Positions 45,209 to 53,409 of a DNA stretch of 64,000 nucleotides are shown here, piece after piece. Under the pieces are notes generated by a model, which was not told the DNA's origin, ran no database searches, and saw only the letters and a program-made list of their open reading frames with translations. The stretch comes from Sphingomonas phyllosphaerae FA2. GTDB taxonomy: Bacteria > Pseudomonadota > Alphaproteobacteria > Sphingomonadales > Sphingomonadaceae. The DNA is taken from assembly GCF_000427645.1 (NCBI RefSeq), contig NZ_KE386571.1, positions 2,699,848-2,763,847 of the forward strand. Reading direction: 5' to 3'. The translations under genes were made by a program, and so were the position numbers. Within the stretch, counting starts at the first letter, position 1; every line of letters starts with the position of its first letter.

Positions 45209-45886
45209 TTGCGCATATTATTGATCGAGGATGACAGGGCGTTGGCGGAGGCGCTGACCGCGGCGCTGCTGCAACGCGGGCTGACCGTGGATCATGCCGC
45301 GTCGCTGGACGAGGCGGAGGCGTATATGGCGGCGGTCGACCATGCCGCGATCCTGCTCGACCTGGGGCTGCCCGACGGTGACGGGCTGGCGTGGCTGCGG
45401 CGCCGACGCGCGAGCGGCGAGACGCGGCCGGTGCTGGCGCTGACCGCACGCGGCAGCGTCGAGGCGCGGGTCCGCGGGCTGCACGACGGGGCGGACGATT
45501 ATATCGTGAAGCCGTTCGATGCCGACGAGTTGCATGCGCGGTTGCTGGCGGTGCTGCGGCGACAGGGCGGGTATCTGGGCGTGTCGCTGACCTGTGCGCG
45601 GCTGACCTTCGATGTCGAGACGCGGACGGTGCGGGTCGGCGAGACGGTGCTGACGCTGTCGACGCGCGAGACCGAGTTGCTGGAGTTGCTGCTGCGGCGC
45701 GCGGGCAATGTCGTGCCCAAGCGCGTCGTGGAGGACCAGTTGTTCGGCGCGGGTGGCGATCAGGGATCGAAGAACGCGGTCGAGGTCTATGTCCATCGGC
45801 TGCGCAAGCGGCTCGACGAGGCGGGGACCGGCGCGCGGATCGATACCGTGCGCGGGGTCGGCTATCTGCTGCGCAACGCGGCATGA
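45209..45886 (+). CDS. OmpR/PhoB-type response regulator
   Basis: 225 residues. The receiver domain has the acidic pair (LLIEDD), phosphoacceptor Asp in ILLDLGLPDGDG, the Thr in LALTARG and the Lys in VKPFDADE. It is followed by a winged-helix DNA-binding domain (TLSTRETELLELLLRRAGNV, VEVYVHRLRKRLDEAG, TVRGVGYLL). The start is a TTG at 45209 (giving the usual M-R-I-L-L-I-E-D-D), with GGGGGA just upstream. It overlaps the histidine kinase start by four bases and is divergent from the efflux operon it probably controls. Confidence 0.93.
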   Translation: MRILLIEDDRALAEALTAALLQRGLTVDHAASLDEAEAYMAAVDHAAILLDLGLPDGDGLAWLRRRRASGETRPVLALTARGSVEARVRGLHDGADDYIVKPFDADELHARLLAVLRRQGGYLGVSLTCARLTFDVETRTVRVGETVLTLSTRETELLELLLRRAGNVVPKRVVEDQLFGAGGDQGSKNAVEVYVHRLRKRLDEAGTGARIDTVRGVGYLLRNAA

Positions 45887-47205
45887 GGCGGTGGTGGCCG
45901 CGGTCGCTGTTCGGGCAGCTGGCGCTGCTCCACATCGCGATCGCGCTGGCCGCCGCGGTGACGTTGCCGCTGGCGGTGGGGGCGCTGCTCCACCGCGTCG
46001 CGCGGCATTACCAGCATGAGGTGCTTCATCAGCAGGCGCAGCGGGTCGCCGACCGGCTGAACGCCGATCACGGCGATGCGCGGCGCGCGATGGCCAGCGT
46101 CGACTTGCTGGCGGGCGGGCTGTCGCTGGCGATCGTCGATGCCGGGCGGCAGGTGATCGCCGCGCGCGGGGTGACGGTGCCGGCGGCGGTGCCGCTGGCG
46201 CAGCAGCCGGAACTGGTGCGGCGCGGGCGGATCGCAGTGCTCAGCCGGCCGGCGGGCGCGCGGTGGATCGTCGTGGCGCAGGACAGCACCGCGCCCGAGG
46301 TGGTGACCGACGATATCGTCACGACCTTCCTCAAGCGCTTCGTGCTGTTGCTGCTGCCGTTCGTGATGCTGGGGCCGTTGATGGCGGCGTGGCTGACGCG
46401 CGGGATCCGGCGGCGGATGCGGCGCGCGGCGCAGACGGCCGCCGCGATCGGGCCGGCGACGCTCGACCGGCGGCTACCGCGGGGGACGCTCCCCGCCGAG
46501 ATCGAGCCGCTGGCGGTGGCGACCAATGCCGCGCTCGACCGGCTGGAGCAGGCGTTCGCGGCACAGGCGGCGTTCGCGGCAGATGTCGCGCATGAGCTGC
46601 GCACGCCGCTGGCGACAATCCGACTGCGCGCGGATGCGGTGGCGGACGTGGCGGCGCGCGCGGCCTTGTTGCAGCAGGTCGACCGCGCGGCGCGGGTGAT
46701 CGCGCAGTTGCTGAGCCTCGCCGATCTGGAGCGGCCGGTGCAGGACGATGGCGCGGTGGTCGATCTCGGTGCGCTGGCCGGGGAGGTGGTGGCGGAGCGC
46801 GCGCCGGCGGTGCTCGCCTCGGGGCGGACGATCGAATTGCGTGTCGACCGAGCTGCGGCGATCCCCGGCCAGCCGGCGGCGATCGTGCTGGCGCTGGAGA
46901 ATCTGATCGACAATGCGGTGCGGCACACGCCGGCGGGGGCGCGGATCGCGGTTTCAGCCGGGCCGGGCGCGCGGCTGTGCGTGTGCGACGACGGCGCGCC
47001 GATCCCGCCCGAGCGGCTGGTGAAGATGCGCGAGCGGTTCTGGAAGGGCGAGGCGCGCAGCGGCGGATCGGGGCTGGGGCTGTCGATCGTCGCGCGGATC
47101 GCCGCGGCGCATGGCGGGGGGTTGACGCTTGCGCCGGGCGAGGACGGGCGCGGGTTGCGGGCGTCTCTGGTGTTGGGCGGCGCTTCATCGTCATTGCGAG
47201 CGTAG
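45883..47205 (+). CDS. Sensor histidine kinase of the efflux-linked two-component system
   Basis: 440 residues with two membrane segments (about 13-36 and 150-170) bounding a periplasmic sensor region. Then follow a HAMP-like linker, the H-box ADVAHELRTPLATIRLRAD, N-box LENLIDNAVRHTP, D-box VCDDGAPIPP and G-box GSGLGLSIVARIAAAHGG. The periplasmic part is short, as in QseC/CusS relatives. The last six codons and the TAG stop lie inside a family A palindromic repeat that starts at 47189, so the C-terminal end has probably been rewritten by repeat insertion. Confidence 0.92.
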   Translation: MRRWWPRSLFGQLALLHIAIALAAAVTLPLAVGALLHRVARHYQHEVLHQQAQRVADRLNADHGDARRAMASVDLLAGGLSLAIVDAGRQVIAARGVTVPAAVPLAQQPELVRRGRIAVLSRPAGARWIVVAQDSTAPEVVTDDIVTTFLKRFVLLLLPFVMLGPLMAAWLTRGIRRRMRRAAQTAAAIGPATLDRRLPRGTLPAEIEPLAVATNAALDRLEQAFAAQAAFAADVAHELRTPLATIRLRADAVADVAARAALLQQVDRAARVIAQLLSLADLERPVQDDGAVVDLGALAGEVVAERAPAVLASGRTIELRVDRAAAIPGQPAAIVLALENLIDNAVRHTPAGARIAVSAGPGARLCVCDDGAPIPPERLVKMRERFWKGEARSGGSGLGLSIVARIAAAHGGGLTLAPGEDGRGLRASLVLGGASSSLRA

Positions 47206-47265
47206 CGAAGCAATCCAGTGTCGGACCAGGACGCCCTGGATTGCTTCGCTACGCTCGCAATGACG
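47189..47265. repeat. Palindromic repeat, family A, copy 4
   Basis: Arms identical in type to the copies at 5630, 9481 and 14473. It provides the stop codon of the sensor kinase gene and ends just before the convergent hydrolase stop at 47271. Confidence 0.9.
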
Positions 47266-47270
47266 GCCTC

Positions 47271-49202
47271 TTACTGCGCCACCGGAACGATCGGGAGCAG
47301 CACCGCGCTGGGGCTCGCGCCGCCGCGTTCGATCGTGACCGTCGCCTTCTTGTAGTCGCCCGGCTGCGCGAAGAAGATGTTCTTCACATAGGTCTGCGGG
47401 TTGCGGTCGTAGAGCGGGAACAGGCTCGACTGGACCTGCACCATCACGCGGTGCCCCGGCTGGAAGACGTGGTTCACGGTCGGCAGCCGGAAGCGATAGC
47501 GCTGCACCTTGCCGGCCGGGATCGCGCTGGGCTTCGCGAAGCTGTCGCGGTAGCGGCCGCGGAAGATGTCGAGGCTGATCGGCAGCTGATAGCCGCCCAT
47601 CTTCGCGTCGGCGACGTTCGGCGGGAGCACGTCGATGATCTTGACCACGAAGTCGCCGTCGGTGCCGGTCGTCTTCGCGTAGAGGTCGGCGATCGGCGCG
47701 CCCGAGACGCGCATCGGCTGGGTCAGCACCGGCGTCATATAGGTCATCACGTCGGTGCGGCCATCGGCGGGACGCTGGTCGCTGACCAGCCAGTCGCCCC
47801 AACGGCCGTCGTCGAAATTGACCGGGCGCGGCAGATGCGGGACCGGCTTGGCGGGGTCCGAGACATAAGCGTCGCCGCCGGCCGCGCCCTTCGCCAGCGA
47901 CAGCCCGCCGTCCGCTTGCAGATACATCGGGGTCAGCGGCGCAGCGCAGCCCTGTTCGCACGCCAGCGGCCAGGTGGCGAAGCGGTCCCAATGGTTCTCG
48001 CCGGTGTTGTAGATCGCGGCGGTCGGCAGGTTCGCAGGCGCGCCGTCCTTGAGATACTGGTCGAACAGCGGGCGCACCATCTGTTCGCGGAATTGCGCGG
48101 CGGTGTCGCCGTTCCACTGGAACGGGCCGAGGCTGCGCCCCTCGCGGTTGACCTGGCTGTGCCGCCACGGCCCCATCACGAGGAAGTTGTTGCCGGTCTT
48201 GCCCTTGGCCTTCAGCGCCTCCCATGCGGTGATCGCGCCGTACATGTCCTCCTGATCCCAAAGCCCCTGTTCCCAGAGCGTCGGGACGTTCGAGGGGTTC
48301 GCGGCGAGCAACTTGTCGAGCGCCTGCCCCTGCCAGAAGGCGTCATAGGCAGGGTGCTGCGACATGCGCGTCCAGTACGGAAGCTGGTCGTAGCTCGACT
48401 GCTTCGCCCAGTCGCCCGCCGACTTGTCGCGGAAATTGTCGTAATCGTCATAGCCGCCGGTCGGCGGGAGCGGGCCACCGCTCTTGTAGCCGGTCTGCCC
48501 GCCCAGCCATGCGATATTGGCGAGCCGGAACGCGCCGTAATGGAACCAGTCGTCGCCCATCCAGCCGTCGATCATCGGACTTTCGGGCGCGGCGACCTTC
48601 AACGCGGGATGCGGCGCGAGCAGCGCCATCACGACGGTGAAGCCCTCGTAGGACGAACCGATCATCCCGACGCGGCCGTTCGACTGCGGCAGATTGGCCT
48701 TGTTCACCAGCCAGTCGATCGTGTCGTACGCGTCGGTGACGTGATCGACCCCAATCTTGCCAGGGGGGGTCGGGTTGAGCGGGCCGATGACGGGACGCGT
48801 CACGACATAATCGCCCTCCGAGCCATATTTGCCGCGCACGTCCTGATAGACGCGGATGTAGCCGCCCTTCACGAAGATCTCGTCGGCGAGCGGCAAGGCG
48901 TTCAGCATCGACGGGCTGTCGCTGCGGTTCGCGCGCGCCGAGGCGTTATAGGGCGTGCGCGTCAGCACGATCGGCGCGTTGGTCGCGTCCTTCGGGATGA
49001 CGATGACGGTGTGGAGCTTCACCCCGTCGCGCATCGGGATCATCACCTCCTGCTTGATATAGTCGCGCGCGACCGTCGGCAGGCGGAAGTTCGCGGGGAT
49101 GTCGCCCCCGGCGGGCGGCTGGGTCTTTGTTCCGGTCTGAGGCGCCTGCGCCGCGACGGTGGCAAGAGCGATGAGCGGCAGCGACAGCACGGAACGACGC
49201 AT
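47271..49202 (-). CDS. CocE/NonD-family hydrolase (alpha-amino-acid ester hydrolase / glutaryl acylase type)
   Basis: 643 residues, secreted (signal RRSVLSLPLIALATVAAQA). An alpha/beta-hydrolase domain has the nucleophile in MIGSSYEGF and the oxyanion-side tyrosine region YQDVRGKYGSEGDY. It is followed by the jelly-roll C-terminal domain typical of X-Pro dipeptidyl-peptidase S15 relatives (MVQVQSSLFPLYDRNPQTY). Members hydrolyse esters or amides of amino acids and beta-lactams; the natural substrate here is unknown. CGGAG lies six bases before the ATG at 49202; the much longer upstream frame is antisense to the fucosidase gene. Confidence 0.92.
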   Translation of the reverse strand: MRRSVLSLPLIALATVAAQAPQTGTKTQPPAGGDIPANFRLPTVARDYIKQEVMIPMRDGVKLHTVIVIPKDATNAPIVLTRTPYNASARANRSDSPSMLNALPLADEIFVKGGYIRVYQDVRGKYGSEGDYVVTRPVIGPLNPTPPGKIGVDHVTDAYDTIDWLVNKANLPQSNGRVGMIGSSYEGFTVVMALLAPHPALKVAAPESPMIDGWMGDDWFHYGAFRLANIAWLGGQTGYKSGGPLPPTGGYDDYDNFRDKSAGDWAKQSSYDQLPYWTRMSQHPAYDAFWQGQALDKLLAANPSNVPTLWEQGLWDQEDMYGAITAWEALKAKGKTGNNFLVMGPWRHSQVNREGRSLGPFQWNGDTAAQFREQMVRPLFDQYLKDGAPANLPTAAIYNTGENHWDRFATWPLACEQGCAAPLTPMYLQADGGLSLAKGAAGGDAYVSDPAKPVPHLPRPVNFDDGRWGDWLVSDQRPADGRTDVMTYMTPVLTQPMRVSGAPIADLYAKTTGTDGDFVVKIIDVLPPNVADAKMGGYQLPISLDIFRGRYRDSFAKPSAIPAGKVQRYRFRLPTVNHVFQPGHRVMVQVQSSLFPLYDRNPQTYVKNIFFAQPGDYKKATVTIERGGASPSAVLLPIVPVAQ

Positions 49203-49355
49203 GGAAAACTCCGGCAGGATTGTTGTCGCGATCTGTGCGGCAGGACGCGGGCCACCGCAAGCGTGTCGAAAGGGGGTGGCCATGCACCGGGTCACGCGGC
49301 ATGATCGTGAAAACCAGTTCTCAAAACAACGAATTATCGTGAGAGGAGCAGCCCC

Positions 49356-51065
49356 ATGAAGGTGACACGCAGGCAGGCGCTGGGCGCGGGTGCGACCGCA
49401 GGAGCGCTGGCGGCGGTGCCCGCGGGTGCAGCGAGCGCGGGCACATGCGCCTATAGCACCCGGCCCGGCGGCAAGCGCGCGGTGCGCGTCCCCGCCCCGC
49501 GCGCCTTCACCGGCGACTGGCGATCGTTGACCGACGGCTACAGCGTGCCCAACTGGTTCCGCGACGCCAAGTTCGGGATCTGGGCGCACTGGACCGCGCA
49601 ATGCGTGCCCGCCGCAGGCGACTGGTATGCGCGCAACATGTACCTGCAGGGGTCGTCGCAATATGCGCACCACCTGAAGAATTACGGCCACCCCGCCGAC
49701 ACCGGCTTCATGGAAATCCAGAACCGCTGGAAGGCCGAGAAGTGGGACCCGGTGCGGTTGATCGACCTCTATCAAAAGGCCGGTGCGCGCTATTTCATGG
49801 CGCTCGCCAACCATCACGACAATCTCGATTGCTATGCCTCGACGCATCACGCGTGGAACAGCACGCGCGTCGGGCCGAAACGCGACATCGTCGGGACATG
49901 GGAGAAACTGGCGCGCGAGCGCGGGTTGCGTTTCGGTGTATCGAACCATTCGGCGCACGCCTGGCACTGGAATCAGGCCGCCTATGGCTATGACCCGGAG
50001 GGGCCGCGGCGTGGGCAGCGCTATGACGCGTTCCGGCTGACCGTCGCCGACGGCAAGGGCAAATGGTGGGAGGGGCTCGACCCGCAACAGCTGTACACCG
50101 GGCGCGACGACATCATGCCCGACGGGATCGAGACGCTGCTGGAGGCCGATGCGTGGCACGAGGCGCACGACCGGATGTGGAACGAGGGCACGCCCGCCAA
50201 TCCGGCGTTCGTGCGCAACTGGTATCTGCGCTGTCAGGAGCTGATCGACCGCTATCGCCCCGATCTGGTCTATTTCGACAATTTCGACCTGCCGCTCGAA
50301 CAGGCCGGGCTCGACATCACCGCCTATTTCTACAACCGCAGCATGGCGTGGAACCGCGGGCAGGTGCAGGCGGTGGTGACGGGCAAGAACATCCCGCCGC
50401 AGCGGCGGATGGGGATCGTCGACGACGTCGAGCGCGGCGGCAAGACCTATATCGAGCGCTTCCCGTGGCAGACCGATACCTGCATCGGCGAATGGCATTA
50501 CGATCAGGCGGTCTACGATCAGGACCGCTACAAGTCCGCCGCGACCGTCATCCACACGCTGTGCGACGTAGTGTCGAAGAACGGCAATCTGATGGTCAAC
50601 GTGCCGCTGCGCGGCGACGGGACGATCGACGACAAGGAAGAGCGGATCGTCGAGGGGATCGCGGCGTGGATGCAGCGCTATGGCGAGGCGATCTATGCCA
50701 CCCGCCCGTGGCGCGTGCATGGCGAGGGGCCACGCAACGGTGGCGGCGGGTTGTTCTCCGAGGGCGGGCCGAAGTCGCTCTATGGCGCCAAGGACATTCG
50801 TTACGTGACGAAGGGCGAGCGGTTGCACGCGCTGGTGCTCGGCTGGCCCGACGACGGCGTCGCGCGGCTGACGTTGCTCGCGAAGGACAATCGCGTCGGG
50901 CGCGGGACGGTGCAGCGCGTGACGGTGCCGGGCAGCGCTGCGCCGCTGCGCTTCGTGCGCACCGGCGACGCGCTGGAGGTGACGCTGCCGCCCGCGCTGC
51001 GCAACGACATCGGCGTCGCGCTGATCCTCAGCGGGTCGGGGCTGACCGAGGGATCGGTGGTGTAG
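49356..51065 (+). CDS. Alpha-L-fucosidase (GH29), Tat-exported
   Basis: 569 residues. A twin-arginine-type leader (TRRQALGAGATAGALA) precedes the GH29 barrel, recognisable from WFRDAKFGIWAHWTAQCVP, YFMALANHHDNLDC and WEKLARERGLRFGVSNHSAH. LVYFDNFDLPLEQAG carries the probable nucleophile Asp, and NGNLMVNVPLRGDGTID ends the catalytic domain. A C-terminal beta-sandwich follows. It removes alpha-L-fucose from glycans in the periplasm or outside. It is divergent from the CocE hydrolase gene. The acid/base residue cannot be fixed by eye in this family. Confidence 0.9.
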   Translation: MKVTRRQALGAGATAGALAAVPAGAASAGTCAYSTRPGGKRAVRVPAPRAFTGDWRSLTDGYSVPNWFRDAKFGIWAHWTAQCVPAAGDWYARNMYLQGSSQYAHHLKNYGHPADTGFMEIQNRWKAEKWDPVRLIDLYQKAGARYFMALANHHDNLDCYASTHHAWNSTRVGPKRDIVGTWEKLARERGLRFGVSNHSAHAWHWNQAAYGYDPEGPRRGQRYDAFRLTVADGKGKWWEGLDPQQLYTGRDDIMPDGIETLLEADAWHEAHDRMWNEGTPANPAFVRNWYLRCQELIDRYRPDLVYFDNFDLPLEQAGLDITAYFYNRSMAWNRGQVQAVVTGKNIPPQRRMGIVDDVERGGKTYIERFPWQTDTCIGEWHYDQAVYDQDRYKSAATVIHTLCDVVSKNGNLMVNVPLRGDGTIDDKEERIVEGIAAWMQRYGEAIYATRPWRVHGEGPRNGGGGLFSEGGPKSLYGAKDIRYVTKGERLHALVLGWPDDGVARLTLLAKDNRVGRGTVQRVTVPGSAAPLRFVRTGDALEVTLPPALRNDIGVALILSGSGLTEGSVV

Positions 51066-51073
51066 TCCTTCTT

Positions 51074-51166
51074 CCGTCGCCCCGGCCTTGAGCCGGGGCC
51101 CCGCTTCTTCCCGCGCCCCAGGAAGAAAAAGAAGAAGCGGGATCCCGGATCAAGTCCGGGATGACG
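51074..51166. repeat. Palindromic repeat family B, full copy
   Basis: Arms cgtcgccccggccttgagcc and the complementary ggatcaagtccgggatgacg with inner cttctt/agaag boxes. It sits between the fucosidase stop and the glycine-zipper gene. Confidence 0.88.
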
Positions 51167-51309
51167 GAAAGAGGAAGGTGGCGGTTTCAACATCGACCTT
51201 AACGCAGGATAACGGACGCATTCAGTCTCCGCTCAATCGCGCGAGTCTATCCCCGTCATTGTCGCAGCCGCTTCGGCCTGCGTCGGTGATGCGTGAGGGG
51301 AGCTGGATC

Positions 51310-51774
51310 ATGCTCAAGAAGATGTCGATGGGTCTCGGTTCTGCGGCGCTGGCGATCGTGGCACTGACCCCGGTCGCGGCGCAGGCGCAGCGGTGGGAGC
51401 AGCGTGAGTATTACGAGCGCGACTATCGCGGTTATGACGACGACGGGTATCGCGACCACGACCGCGCCTATCGCAGCGCGTATCGTGAAGGCTGGAACCG
51501 TGGTCCGCGCTATGCCGAATACGATCGTGGCGGCTACGACCGCGACGATCGCTACCGCGGCTACGATCGCGACGACCGTCGCTATCGCTATCGTTCGCGC
51601 TGCCAGAGCGGGACGACCGGCACGGTGCTGGGCGCGATCGCCGGCGGGCTGCTCGGCCGCACGATCGATCGCGGCGGTGACCGAACTTTGGGCACCGTGA
51701 TCGGTGCGGGCGCGGGTGCGCTGGCCGGCAACGCGGTCGAGCGTTCGGACAACCCGCGTTATTGCCAGCGCTGA
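51310..51774 (+). CDS. Glycine-zipper (17 kDa surface-antigen-like) secreted protein
   Basis: 154 residues: signal peptide (SAALAIVALTPVAAQAQ), then an arginine/aspartate/tyrosine-rich region of repeated RDDRYRGYDRDD-type units. The C-terminal glycine-zipper (TVLGAIAGGLLGRTI, LGTVIGAGAGALAGNAVE) resembles the Rickettsia 17 kDa antigen/OmpA-like 2TM family and probably inserts into or lies along a membrane. Two cysteines (CQSG and YCQR) flank the zipper. GGGAG precedes the ATG by seven bases. A terminator hairpin follows at 51829. Confidence 0.85.
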   Translation: MLKKMSMGLGSAALAIVALTPVAAQAQRWEQREYYERDYRGYDDDGYRDHDRAYRSAYREGWNRGPRYAEYDRGGYDRDDRYRGYDRDDRRYRYRSRCQSGTTGTVLGAIAGGLLGRTIDRGGDRTLGTVIGAGAGALAGNAVERSDNPRYCQR

Positions 51775-51828
51775 CCGTCTTTCCTTTCCTGTCGGAGGTC
51801 GATCGCCCTGCGGTCCCTTCGCCCCCCT

Positions 51829-51862
51829 GAGCCCTCTTCCCGACGGAAGGGGGCTCTTTCGT
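51829..51862 (+). terminator. Rho-independent terminator
   Basis: gagccctcttcc pairs with ggaagggggctc around a cgac loop and is followed by tttcgt. It ends the transcript of the glycine-zipper gene. Confidence 0.75.
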
Positions 51863-51951
51863 ATTGCGCCGCAACATGTTTAAGGACAAGCGCATGGCGG
51901 CCGCGCCACAAATCCGGCATGGCGCGCGGCGTTTCGTCGAAGAGGAAGATC

Positions 51952-53400
51952 GTGGCGCGTCCAGCGGTTCTCAACACGCTCAGTCTGGCGATCTCCAGCG
52001 GGCTGAACTTCATCTCCCTGCTGCTCTGGGTGCGGCTGCTGCCGCCGGTCGAATTCGGGCAGTTCACGCTCATCACCACGACCGCGCTGCTCATTAACGC
52101 GATCCTGTTCGAATGGGCGCGGATCGTCAGCGCACGGACGCTCTATTCGCCGACCGCCGCGACCCGCATCGATCCGGCGCGGGCCGATGCGCTGTTCACG
52201 ATCGTCTTCGGGCTGATCCTGTTGCTCGGAATCCTGACCGCGGTGCTGTCGATCTCGGGGCACACGATCTTCGGGCTGGGGCCGCGGTGGATGTGGGTGC
52301 TGTTCGTCTTCCTCGTCAGCGAGGTCGCGTTGACGCAGCTCAACGTCATCAGCCGTGCGCGCCACGCGGCGTGGCACACCTTCTGGGTGATCGTCACGCG
52401 CTCGGCGCTGTCGCTGGTCATCGGGCTGGCGCTGGTGCTGGGGTATGGGCTGGGCCTGTCGGGGGTGCTGCTCGGGCTGGTGATCGGACAGGCGGTCGCG
52501 GTGATCGGCGGGATCGCCACCGATGCGGTCTGGCGGCGGCTGCGCATCGCCGGGGCGCGCGCCGAGGATCGCGAAGTGATGGGCGGGATGCTGAAGCTGG
52601 GCGCGCCGCTGATGCTCAGTTCGGGGCTGTCGTACGGCGTCGGGGTGCTCGACCGCTATCAGGTCGAACACATTCTCGGCACGTCCAGCGTCGCTTATTA
52701 CGCGGCGCCGTCCGACCTGCTGCAGAAGACGCTGGGCTTCGCGATGCTGGCGGTCAACATCACCATGTATCCCGCGATGGTGCGCGCCTATGAGGACGAG
52801 GGGCCCGACAAGGCGCGCGTGCTGCTGGAGGGCAACGCCGTCATGTACGTCGCGATGTGCCTGCCGGTGCTGGTCGCCGCGACGGTGCTGGCCGGGCCAG
52901 TCAGCCACCTGTTGCTCGGCGCGCGGCTCGCGCCGCAGAGTGCTCCGCTGCTGCCGCTCGTCACCGCGGCGGCGCTGTTACGGTTGCTGACCATCTATCA
53001 CTTGCAGGTCGCGTTCCAGCTGACGCGGCACATGCGGCTGCTGATGATCGCGCCGGCGCTGGCGATCGCGACGTTCGTGGCGCTGGGGCCGCTGGCGCTC
53101 CACCGCTACGGGCTGATCGGGATCGCGGGCGTGTCGCTGCTGGCGCAGGCCGGCGGCTATACGGTCAGCGCGGTCATGGCGCGGCGGACCTTCGGCATCC
53201 GGCTGCTGGGGCGCGACAATGCCAAGGTGCTGGTGGCCGGCGCGGCGATGGCGGCGGCGCTGCTGCCGTTCGCGCATGTCACCGGCGTGCCGATGACATT
53301 GGTCGCGCTCGCCGCCGGGGGGCTGGTCTATGCCGCCGCGATCCTGCTGCTGCGGCTGGATCAGGTGCGCACGATCAAGGCGAAGTTCGTGCGCCGCTGA
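51952..53400 (+). CDS. Wzx-like polysaccharide flippase (MATE/MOP superfamily)
   Basis: About 482 residues with 12-14 membrane segments beginning NTLSLAISSGLNFISLLLWV. The N-terminal half pattern (FGQFTLITTTALLINAI) and the repeated second half are those of oligosaccharide-lipid flippases that move lipid-linked sugar units across the inner membrane. I prefer the GTG at 51952, with AGAGG six bases upstream. An ATG at 51919 is in frame but lacks a ribosome-binding site. Its partners are absent: no Wzy, Wzz or glycosyltransferase cluster surrounds it, only the convergent ATP-grasp gene. Confidence 0.87.
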   Translation: MARPAVLNTLSLAISSGLNFISLLLWVRLLPPVEFGQFTLITTTALLINAILFEWARIVSARTLYSPTAATRIDPARADALFTIVFGLILLLGILTAVLSISGHTIFGLGPRWMWVLFVFLVSEVALTQLNVISRARHAAWHTFWVIVTRSALSLVIGLALVLGYGLGLSGVLLGLVIGQAVAVIGGIATDAVWRRLRIAGARAEDREVMGGMLKLGAPLMLSSGLSYGVGVLDRYQVEHILGTSSVAYYAAPSDLLQKTLGFAMLAVNITMYPAMVRAYEDEGPDKARVLLEGNAVMYVAMCLPVLVAATVLAGPVSHLLLGARLAPQSAPLLPLVTAAALLRLLTIYHLQVAFQLTRHMRLLMIAPALAIATFVALGPLALHRYGLIGIAGVSLLAQAGGYTVSAVMARRTFGIRLLGRDNAKVLVAGAAMAAALLPFAHVTGVPMTLVALAAGGLVYAAAILLLRLDQVRTIKAKFVRR

Positions 53401-53409
53401 CCACCGCGA

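Noticed and set aside
49203..50828. Upstream extension of the CocE hydrolase frame
   Set aside because: It is antisense to the fucosidase gene; a signal peptide and ribosome-binding site place the real start at 49202.
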